The notes under the pieces: model-generated | Told to the model about the DNA's origin: nothing | Databases searched by the model: none | What the model saw: the letters and a program-made list of their open reading frames with translations, nothing else | Shown here: positions 1-61,994 of the stretch, piece after piece | Layout: the number at the start of each line of letters is the position of its first letter | How positions within the stretch are numbered: the first letter of the stretch is position 1 | Made by a program: the position numbers and the translations under genes | NCBI GenBank assembly: GCA_054601695.1 | Contig: BAAHQB010000010.1 | Coordinates: 124,001 to 188,000, forward strand | Direction of reading: 5' to 3' | Source of the DNA: Amorphochlora amoebiformis | Lineage: Eukaryota > Cercozoa > Chlorarachniophyceae | DNA length: 64,000 nucleotides

Positions 1-196
1 TACGTATACGTACTCATGTAGTATATATACGCTAGATACGTACTCAAGTGGTACGTATACGCTAGATACGTACTCATGTAGTACGTATACGTACTCATGT
101 AGTACGTATACGTACTCATGTAGTACGTATGCATATTCATGTTGTACGTATACGTACTTACGTACTCATGTAGTACGTATACGTACTCATGTACTG
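1..196. repeat. 21-bp tandem repeat at left edge
   Basis: Consecutive copies of a 21-base unit, gtacgtatacgtactcatgta, with a few variants (ctagatacgtactc, gcatattcatgt). The unit is built from short palindromes (GTAC, TACGTA). It lies downstream of the unrecognised minus-strand gene. The array continues to the window edge, so its length is unknown. Confidence 0.85.
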
Positions 197-900
<704 letters not shown>

Positions 901-1076
901 TCATGGCCAACCCGCCGACATGCTGTTGGCAAGTGATTGGAACCTATCTATGATCTCATAACCTACTTCTGATGAATAAGCGCATATGGATCTGAGAGGC
1001 CTTACAATGTCTGGTGATAGCTTTTAGCGGACCGCGTGCGATTTGGCTTACTGGCACTTGCACCTGTGAATGTGTG

Positions 1077-1125
<49 letters not shown>

Positions 1126-1333
1126 GCCAGTATACAAGAATAGTACGTGTGTGTATGTGTTGTAAGGTGGTTTATGTGTGCGGTATAACGTATGCATGTG
1201 ATGTATATCGGTGTATATATATCATGTATATAATATTTATGTATGTGTAATATATATATATATATATAATATATAATATAATGATATAATATCTATATAT
1301 CTATTATATATATATATATGTATATATATATAA

Positions 1334-1369
<36 letters not shown>

Positions 1370-1428
1370 ATATATGTTTATATACATACATATATACATA
1401 CATATTTATAATAGATATACACACATAC

Positions 1429-1489
<61 letters not shown>

Positions 1490-1926
1490 CACACATACAT
1501 ATATATATTGTAATATGTAATATATGGTATATTGTGTGAATATACATGTATGTACACATGTTTTAAGGTATATGTACTTGTATGTGAGAAATTCGTTACA
1601 TAAACACGTGGGTACATATATTTAGGTTACATTATCTATAAATATATTATATATATAAATATATAAAAAATATATGTATATATATATAACATATATATAT
1701 ATATGTATTTAAGTTTTATATATAGTATAGGTATATCATATACAAAAACATACACATATATATATATATATATATATCATATACGTACATACACCCCCCC
1801 TTCCCCCACATGTATAATATGATATTTAGACATATATATATATATATATGTATAAAATATGTGTACATATATATATAGATGTGTATACATATATACTAAT
1901 TTATATATATATATATATATATGTGT

Positions 1927-1997
<71 letters not shown>

Positions 1998-2465
1998 TAT
2001 AATATGCATTTGTACCTGAAGACTCACGCCGAGACTTTGAAACCTTACGACCTCCTTGTTTCCACATCTATATATACATATATTATATATATATTATATA
2101 TATATATATATATCCACATATATATATATTTATATATATATATATATATATATTTCCGAGACTTTGACCCCCGAGTCCTTGCAAGCACACCTACAGAATC
2201 ACTTACATATATGCAAATAAATATTACGTTTATGTATACATGTGTACATATATATATATATATATATATGTATGTATTGTTATATATTACATATCCTACC
2301 TTGTGTAGACCCTCGGAGACTTTTCGACGGTGTAAGTTCACGTCCGCCTGTATTGATAATCAGAACATTACACATCTATCTATCGAGAAAGAGAGAGAGA
2401 GAGAGAGATAGAGAGAGAGAGGAAAAAGCATAAAGTTATGAGGAAATATATATATATATATACAC

Positions 2466-2514
<49 letters not shown>

Positions 2515-2617
2515 TACACTCTCTCCCTCTCGCCATCTCTGGCACTCCTTATAAACATGTGTCGATTACTTCTCTGGATAATATGTATAGACATGCGAAT
2601 ATAAATATGTGTATATG

Positions 2618-2657
<40 letters not shown>

Positions 2658-2726
2658 ACGATGTTCACATGTATTTGACAACCGTGCAATAGTATGCTGT
2701 CTGTGGCATTGTCAGTCTCGGTATAC

Positions 2727-2824
<98 letters not shown>

Positions 2825-2950
2825 GTATATATGTATATATATATATATATATAATTTGACAACCGTGTAATAGTATGCTGTCTGTGGCATTATCATCAGT
2901 CTCGGTATACATACATATATATATATATATATACATACATATATATATAT

Positions 2951-3009
<59 letters not shown>

Positions 3010-3069
3010 GAGAACCGTGTAATAGTATGCTGTCTGTGGCATTGTCAGTCTCTCGAACATCGCCACGTC
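901..3069 (-). CDS. Unrecognised minus-strand gene, 3' exons
   Basis: Exon-like blocks joined by canonical splice sites in one frame: an exon at 3069-2669 that exists in three copies, then 2571-2520, 2347-2300, 2067-2016, 1063-1006 and a terminal exon 943-901 ending in TGA. Phases agree at every junction from 2669 down. The first part reads [12 protein letters not shown]; the middle and end are basic and serine-rich ([36 protein letters not shown]). I do not recognise the family. The 5' end was not found between 3069 and the TLC gene's stop at 3898. Which copy of the triplicated exon is spliced is unknown, and 2571-2520 uses a weak acceptor. Its junctions are sound but homology is lacking, so confidence is modest. 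Confidence 0.4.
2669..3069 (-). repeat. Triplicated exon segment separated by (AT)n
   Basis: About 50-55 bp occurs at 2673-2726, 2853-2910 and 3004-3052, each starting near ttgacaaccgtg or ttgagaaccgtg and containing tagtatgctgtctgtggcat. Only the 3069-side copy has an upstream acceptor (TAG at 3070), and only the 2669-side copy has a good donor (GTGAAC). All copies translate in the same frame on the minus strand to LTMPQTAYY or close variants. The spacers are (AT)n of different lengths. Confidence 0.85.
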
Positions 3070-3202
3070 CTATATATATTATATGTTTACATATATATAT
3101 ATATATATATATACATATATACGTATAATATAATATAATATAATGTACTTAACATAATATAATATTATGTAATGTAGGGTTTTACATATGTATGTATATG
3201 TG

Positions 3203-3257
<55 letters not shown>

Positions 3258-3290
3258 TGAACTAGCGCCCGCCCCGCCCCTTCCTACCTT

Positions 3291-3333
<43 letters not shown>

Positions 3334-3346
3334 ATATGTGTATATG

Positions 3347-3384
<38 letters not shown>

Positions 3385-3454
3385 TGTACATACATACATG
3401 GTAATATATGTAAATGAGTGTGACTATACATATATATATATATATGTATATATG

Positions 3455-3485
<31 letters not shown>

Positions 3486-3550
3486 TTGTGGGGCCAGAGA
3501 TATCATATCCTTCCACAAATATATGATATACATATATAAAAGACATATAA

Positions 3551-3626
<76 letters not shown>

Positions 3627-3629
3627 ATA

Positions 3630-3688
<59 letters not shown>

Positions 3689-3776
3689 TCATTAGCTATA
3701 GGAGTTAGTATTAGTAATTCTTATCATCTATCACTACTGTTATTGGAAAATTAATATTCTTTATTATTTCATTTAT

Positions 3777-3822
<46 letters not shown>

Positions 3823-3851
3823 CACACACACATATATATATATATTATATA

Positions 3852-3883
<32 letters not shown>

Positions 3884-3897
3884 GTATGTATAAATAT
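3070..3897. other. AT-rich spacer between two minus-strand genes
   Basis: Mostly (AT)n, with small islands at about 3255-3293 (C-rich, gcccgccccgcccc), 3486-3524 and 3686-3775. None gave a convincing exon. The missing 5' end of the gene below could lie here. An acceptor followed by a short ORF ending in TAA near 3740 (VIDDKNY) has no partner exon. Confidence 0.5.
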
Positions 3898-14100
<10,203 letters not shown>

Positions 14101-14429
14101 CGCCAAGTACCCCAGGTGCACTTTGGGACTGTCCCAGGGGTGTCCCGCGTGTGACGTGTGACGACGGAGGGTGACAAAAGCGTGACGAAGGCGTGATGTA
14201 CTTGCTAAGTCACAGACTTCAATTTTTCGGTTATCGGCGAATCGGCGATTTCCGAGCCGAATTTTTGACTCGCTCGCAGGTGCGCCCATTGGCCTTCCCC
14301 TGTGCCTTTCTCACATTGCCCGTCTCCCTATCCCACATCGTTCATAAGTTTCGCCGGATCTTCACCGGATCTTGCATGATGAATACATCTTTAATCGGAA
14401 AATCGAACCTGATGGATGTTTGCACGTAG
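14101..14429. promoter_or_regulatory. Bidirectional spacer TLC gene / eL40 gene
   Basis: This 329-bp spacer between two divergent start codons is not repetitive and has balanced base composition. It contains tgacgtgtgacgacg and a cggcgaatcggcgatttccg block followed by gaatttttgactcgctcgcagg. The last two elements resemble cggcgaaacatcggcgaattt and tgactccgcagg before the uL15 start. A gcag|gtgcgc donor-like site and a cacgtag before the eL40 ATG allow a 5'UTR intron. Confidence 0.55.
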
Positions 14430-15047
14430 ATGGCTATTCAAATCTTCGTAAAAACCCTTACGGGTAGCACCATCACCCTCAGTGCCGAAGCTGGATACAC
14501 GGTTGAGGCCGTCAAGGCCGAGATCGAGGCCAGGGAAGGGATTCCTGCCAACCAGCAGCGCCTTTCCTTTGCCGGAAAGCAGCTTGAGGCTGGCTCTCTT
14601 GCAGACTATGGGGTTGAACAGGTGCAATGAGATTAGTTTGATCGAGGTTGTTAAGGATAGAGGGAATTTGGAGGAAGTTACGAAGATGAGGGGAAATACG
14701 CGAAGGGAGAGAGAGGTTTGAATGGTGCTTTCCTGTTTAGGTCCGCTGCTTTCCAGTCGTCATATGTTCGCCTTTCTAAGTGATGTTTTCCTTCAGGAGT
14801 CCACCCTCCAGCTTAACCTTCGCCTTCTCGGAGGTGTTATCGAGCCCGCTCTTCAGGAGCTTGCCCGCAAGTACAACTGCCAAAAAAAAGTTTGCAGAAA
14901 GTAAGTTTACTGTGATATGTACTCAAAATGAGTATATTTTACATATGTAAGTATTTTGCGCAAAATAAAATGATATGAATAAATATATCTTGTATATAAT
15001 ATAATATAATATATATATATAAAATATAATATATATATATATATATG

Positions 15048-15116
<69 letters not shown>

Positions 15117-15117
15117 T

Positions 15118-15150
<33 letters not shown>

Positions 15151-15870
15151 TATATGTATGTATATAAATGTGCATATAAAGAAGATTACCAGAGAGATCA
15201 GAGAGAAAGTTAGAAGAATGTTTGTATCTGGAGGGAAGACTGGAGCGAGATAGGGGTGCATTAGAGATTAGCAGGGCTCAAAAGCGTTGGGTAGAGTGGA
15301 CGGAATCTGGGAAGGGGTGTTGTAACATAATACATGCCATGAGTCATCGATGTTGAGCAAACAGTACGCCAACGCGAGCTTAAAATATACATGTATCATT
15401 TACATCCATACATGTATTTATTCACACTTATTGAACTATATGCATTCTTGTGTAACCATGTATGCGCTACACATATGTACAACTTCGTACCCATAGTTAA
15501 TCCGTAAGCAAATACACTTAAATATGTATGTAAATATGTATTATATATGAATAATATACGCAATGATTGTGCGTACAATATATCATAAATATATATATAT
15601 ATATATTTTTATATATATATAATATATATATATATATATGTGTATATATATAGTACACAAAAACAAGCGCACATTAGTATACTTATATGTTACACATATA
15701 ATATGTATATTATTATACATACAACACAATTACATGTTCGATACCACAAATAAAGACTTATTTCAAAAAAAAAAAGGTGCTACGCTCGCCTTCACATTCG
15801 CGCCATCAACTGCCGCAGAAAGAAATGCGGTCGCACTACCCAGCTCCGCCTGAAGAAGAAGCTCAAGTAA
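14430..15870 (+). CDS. RPL40: Ubiquitin-like / ribosomal protein eL40 fusion
   Basis: Three exons: 14430-14621, 14797-14900 and 15777-15870 (TAA), 390 nt, 129 aa. The first part is a ubiquitin fold ending LRLLGG; the second is eL40 ([16 protein letters not shown] ... KKVCRKCYARLH ... [11 protein letters not shown]), with the four zinc-binding cysteines and basic tail of the large-subunit protein. The ubiquitin moiety is unusually diverged from the nearly invariant family: two residues are inserted after Met1; K11 is Ser, K29 Glu, I44 Ser, K63 Gln, V70 Asn and R74 Leu; one residue is missing near R54. K6, K27, K48 and the terminal Gly-Gly remain. Intron 2 (876 nt) contains (AT)n and ends in an A-run before its AG. 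An AATAAATAAATA lies at about 16046. Confidence 0.96.
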
Positions 15871-33954
<18,084 letters not shown>

Positions 33955-34067
33955 GGGACAAAAGAGAGGGGGGTGAGTGGGGGTATGGACGGGGGAGAGG
34001 GAGAGGAAAGTCGGGGGTATGTCGGTGGTTGTCGGGTGGGTTGTCAGAAGGACCACTTACAAAATTA

Positions 34068-34077
34068 AAAAAAAAAA
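34068..34077 (-). terminator. Pol III T-run after tRNA-Lys
   Basis: On the minus strand the tRNA 3' end is followed directly by a run of about 11 T, the standard RNA polymerase III stop. Confidence 0.85.
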
Positions 34078-34149
34078 GCCCGATGCGGGGCTCGAACCCG
34101 CGACTAACAGGTTAAGAGCCTGTCACTCTGCCGACTGAGTTAACCGGGC
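34078..34149 (-). tRNA. trnK-CUU: tRNA-Lys (CTT)
   Basis: Seventy-two bases fold into a cloverleaf. The acceptor stem pairs GCCCGGT with ATCGGGC (one G-U); the anticodon arm is ACAGG-CTCTTAA-CCTGT with anticodon CTT; the T arm is GCGGG-TTCGAGC-CCCGC. A box (TAACTCAGTCGG) and B box (GGTTCGAGCCC) are present. There is no intron and CCA is not encoded. It lies 123 bp upstream of the MFSD5-type start on the same strand, within the divergent spacer. Confidence 0.97.
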
Positions 34150-34482
34150 AATGATGTCTGATACACATGGTACATGTCAATGACATAGTAGTGCGTGATT
34201 AAAAGGCAGTTTCGATGCATATTGGTTTGGATATAACGATATCTTATACAAAGATATTTATAATTATTCGGATCCGGGTTTCTAGGAGAGTTGGATTCCG
34301 ACTTCAGAATGGCGCCCAAGGAGGGCGGCTGAGATCGTGCTCGGGTTATTTCGAATTCGGGTTTTCCGTACGCCCACGGATCTCATTTGGTAGACCCCAT
34401 CGAACTTTTTTTTTCCAGTGAGCTTCTTTTCAACAAGCTAACTTTCACTTTCAGTGATGTCTGAAAGGAAAAGTGTTCTTGC
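34150..34482. promoter_or_regulatory. Divergent spacer with tRNA-Lys (right part)
   Basis: Between tRNA-Lys and the start of the plus-strand CxxC-protein gene. The sequence is unique, with a T9 run and ttcactttcag before the start, which could be a 5'UTR acceptor. An ATGGCGCCCAAG at about 34309 is closed after seven codons and is not the start. Confidence 0.45.
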
Positions 34483-39619
<5,137 letters not shown>

Positions 39620-40071
39620 AGCCACCGGCCGAGCGCATCTCCGAAGACTCGTCACAACATTTTCCGATGATTACATTAAATTATAACTCGGATCCAACAT
39701 TAAATGTCGACTCTCATGATACATAAGTATATTAGTAACTATATAATATCAGTGTTGTACGCTCGACGTGACATGCCTTGACTCTACATGCATATGTATT
39801 TTCAATAGTATATATATATATACATACATATATATATATATACATAGTATCTAGAGTACATACTACTAGACTAGTACTAGTACTAGTAGTATATCATGAT
39901 GTATGATATATAATCTAGATAATAGTATATAAATATATATATATATATATATACATATATTCATATGTGTGTGAAACAAATTTCAATATAATATTACTAG
40001 ATTACACTAGATTAGTGACTAGAATAGTGACCTAGGTGACTTTATATACGTTATATATCTAGATATATACG

Positions 40072-40115
<44 letters not shown>

Positions 40116-40569
40116 TATATACATTAATATATACAATATACTAGTATATACTAGATATACATTATAGCATAGGTTAATACATTGTATTGCTAGATGTGGA
40201 TTGAAAGTTGCAATATTATCTAGCCTGAGAATATCTAGTATTATTTTACCGCAGCAGATCACGATCGTTAGAAACTTTGCAAAGTACTCGATCGGTTCCC
40301 CTTCAAATTGAAGTAGATCTTTCATAAGTCTAGTAAGTTCTAGAACTAGCTAGACTAGAGTTACGTTTTCACGACATCCATTACGTTCTCAAAACCGTTC
40401 TTAGCAAAGTCGCGTACTTACTGACTTAGTCTGGTAAACATAATTATATGATCCAGTTGATTTTCATGCATATATAGTTTACTGAGATAACGCCCCTAAT
40501 CATACTCGCTCATTGAATATTGTATCCAAGTTCCATGAGTCATGCATATGCGTTCGCACTCCGACAGTG
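39620..40569. other. Convergent CTAG-rich spacer
   Basis: Lies between the CxxC-protein gene (+) and WDR61 (-). It is unusually rich in ctag, tactag and agtac (for example gactagtactagtactagtag near 39867 and ctagattacactagattagtgactag near 40002), plus (AT)n. A minus-strand ORF at 40325-40059 starts LLQFEGEP but has no splice partners or family resemblance. Confidence 0.65.
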
Positions 40570-44388
<3,819 letters not shown>

Positions 44389-44581
44389 CGTTGCAGCGAG
44401 ATTTTTAATTTCATTATAATTATTCGGTAATTGTTTTGGATTCCGATGATGGTGGGTTCCGGTATTTGGAGTCTATCGGCTTAATATCGGGTAGTACCGG
44501 ATATATAAGCTAAAAGATCGCTCTAATCCCCAGGGATCCCCCCGCTATTCGGCGAAACATCGGCGAATTTGACTCCGCAGG
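44389..44581. promoter_or_regulatory. Bidirectional spacer WDR61 / uL15
   Basis: Less than 200 bp separates the two start regions. Directly before the uL15 ATG it contains ttcggcgaaacatcggcgaa then tttgactccgcagg, resembling the eL40 upstream block (cggcgaatcggcga ... tttgactcgctcgcagg). A tatataagc lies near 44503. Confidence 0.55.
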
Positions 44582-45634
44582 ATGGTGTGTGATGGGGCTG
44601 GGAACGGGCGGCTTTTGACACGCATAACAACCTAATTAAAGCTCTCTTTTCCCATCCTCCTTCCTATATCCCTAACGCACTCTGAATATCCCTCTTCCCT
44701 TGAAACTAGGTCGCCAGACTCTCGAAAAACCGTAAAAAAAGAGGTCACGTCTCCGCCGGTCACGGCCGTGTTGGCAAGCACCGCAAGCATCCGTCTGGTC
44801 GCGGTAACGCCGGTGGCCAGCATCACCACCGCATCATGTTCGACCGATTTCACCCCGGTTACTTCGGAAAGGTCGGAATGCGCTACTTTCACAAGACAAA
44901 GAACCAGTTCCACCGCCCCACCATCAACATTGACAAAGTCTGGACGCTCGTCAGTGAGGAGACTAGGAAGGTGAGAGAAGCATGCGGTTGTTTAGACCTT
45001 CAAGAGGAGATACGGGGGGAAAGGAGGGTTGCTGTGTAGGATGTACAAGGAAATTGGGAGTATAGATTGAGATTTTCGATGATTTCTTACGCGTTGGAAC
45101 TCTTTAATGAATGACGCACGTGTTTGAACAGGAGTATGCTAACGCCGGACCCAACGATGCCGTACCTGTTATTGACGTCACCAAATCGGTAGAGTTCATG
45201 TTTCATTTATACATTGAGTAATTGGAGGAGAGAATTGGAAATAGAAGACAGCGTGATTCAGAATCTTCTCTGTCACTAATCAATGGTTTACTGATGTATT
45301 TCTTCCTCTTCGCAGGGATACTTCAAGGTTCTCGGCAAGGGAAAGCTCCCAGAGCAGCCTGTTATCATCAAGGCTAAGTTCTTCAGCAAGCTTGCCGAAC
45401 AGAAGGTATCATATCTACACACATTGTATTATGTATTTAAGATGTAATATTTAAGTATGGATATAATATATATATATATATATATATATACTCATAACTA
45501 TTAATGTAAACAGTACAAATATTTTTGACATGTATAATTGCTAAAACAAATGGATCTAAAGATGTGAGCCATATACAAAGATGTAATGAGAAATATATGT
45601 TAAATGTATATATATATATATATATATAATATTG

Positions 45635-45674
<40 letters not shown>

Positions 45675-45738
45675 TACATATAGTGAGCAATATACAAGAT
45701 GTAATATTAATATATGTGACACAACATAAATATATGTA

Positions 45739-45805
<67 letters not shown>

Positions 45806-46097
45806 TTTATTTATATATATATTATATATTGTATTTATATATATATGTATATATATATATATAATATTATATATATATATATATACATATAATATATATT
45901 AGTATATGTATATATATTGTAATATATGTAGATATTTATGTGTACATAATAGATATGTATATATTTGTAAATATGCTTTTAATACCACCACATGTCCCTA
46001 CATCATATGAGCTACCCGAGCAATAAACTGATATCCGTATTATCATCGTCTTCGCCAGGTTAAGGCCGTCGGCGGCGCGTGCGTCCTCACTGCTTAG
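44582..46097 (+). CDS. RPL27A: 60S ribosomal protein uL15 (RPL27A)
   Basis: Exons: 44582-44584 (ATG alone, inferred), 44710-44970, 45132-45188, 45316-45405, 46059-46097 (TAG); 149 aa. Family signatures are clear: [96 protein letters not shown]. The ATG-only exon is inferred because no in-frame Met lies upstream of the first large exon, and joining ATG|GTGTGT to the CTAG acceptor gives [11 protein letters not shown], close to the usual MPSR start. The last intron (653 nt) carries (AT)n and (ATT)n. uL15 is a core large-subunit protein. Confidence 0.96.
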
Positions 46098-47019
46098 GTA
46101 TGAGGCCAGTAGCTCAAGTCTAAAACTCAAAAGAGATGTCCAGAAGGTTTCATCTCCACGTGGCAGTTAGGGTCTTTCGGCGTATGTTGTAATGTTTATA
46201 GAAATCATGCAACCGCAAATTAAAGTTCTGTTAATTGTCATCGCGTGATGGGATTTTTTGATTTTTTTCAATTGGACAACTAAATTTTACATATCGTGAG
46301 TCCAGACTAGCCGATGATACTCTAGGTAATCTAGTAATCTAGGTAATGCTATAGTAACGTCGTACTACTACTATAGTGCCTAGTACTATCTAGCTATTCA
46401 AGCTCTTGCACTAGCTAAAGAACTAGTAGAATCTAGAGCTAGCTAGAGAGAATAGAATGCATAGCTAATGGATTATTATTATCTAGTTATTACGTATTAG
46501 GACTAGTAGGAAGTTAGTAAAGACTCTCGTCTAGCTCGTAGTACTCTTGTTATTAACGAGAGCGCTAGCGCTACTACTGAGTACGTATAATTTGAATCTA
46601 GTAAAACACTCATGATACTAAATGAATATGTGATCGGTAGTACACGTGTAAATTACGGTGTAATACATATCTAGCATATATATATATCTAGATATATATA
46701 TATATATATATATATAATCTTCTAGATATGTGTATCATGATATATACACAACATAGTATATATATCACATGATATATACACACATATACTAGATATACCT
46801 ACAGTATGTGTTATATCTGTTATATATTTATATATGTGTGTATCTGTATATGTACTAGATGTATGTATATATATATATATATATATATATGTAAAAATGT
46901 ATATATATATATATATATATATACTAGTAAATTACTTCTACTACTATTAGTAGAACTAACTTTAACTATTAAGTTCTAGAAGTTATATATATATATATAT
47001 ATATATAATATAAAAATAA

Positions 47020-47066
<47 letters not shown>

Positions 47067-47221
47067 GAATTCGATATTACATAGATGAATGTGATTCTTG
47101 TATCATGCATAGCATCACACCGTCATGAAAACTCAAAAAAAGGAGAAATTAAAGAAATTAGTGTAAATCAATAGAACTTGACTCGCCGGACCTTCACTTA
47201 TTGTGACAGGACAAAGGCTGC
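46098..47221. other. Convergent CTAG-rich spacer uL15 / Tubby-like
   Basis: 3' flank of uL15, then about 46300-46640 dense in ctag, agtac and gctagc (for example actagctaaagaactagtag), then (AT)n with tctaga and tactag to about 47080, then a non-repetitive stretch up to the Tubby-like stop. No gene seen. Confidence 0.65.
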
Positions 47222-57750
<10,529 letters not shown>

Positions 57751-57875
57751 TCCTCCGTCCTCCTCGGTTCTCCCTGTGATAACTGCGACGGTTTTGATAC
57801 AATTTTCCGTTACTATCCGGTATTCCGTCGGGGATTCGATAGAGTCTGTTTTAAAAAAGCGGCTTTTGCGCAGAA
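57751..57875. promoter_or_regulatory. Bidirectional spacer Tubby-like / coiled-coil gene
   Basis: Only 125 bp lie between the divergent ATGs at 57750 (-) and 57876 (+). The sequence is non-repetitive and contains tattccgtcggggattcga. No TATA-like element is obvious. Confidence 0.5.
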
Positions 57876-61980
<4,105 letters not shown>

Positions 61981-61994
61981 GGTTATGAGTTTCG
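61981..61994 (+). other. Primer-binding site, half-tRNA-Met type
   Basis: ggttatgag directly follows the LTR. It is complementary to CTCATAACC, the anticodon-loop sequence of a methionine tRNA, the site used by half-tRNA-primed copia elements. The gag start codon (61985) lies inside it. Confidence 0.65.

Noticed and set aside
34309-34332. ATGGCGCCCAAG as a ribosomal-protein-like start
   Set aside because: The frame closes after seven codons and there is no donor before the stop.
40059-40325. Minus-strand ORF starting LLQFEGEPIEYFAKF
   Set aside because: Lies in the convergent spacer beyond the WDR61 stop, lacks splice partners, and its tail is (AT)n translation.
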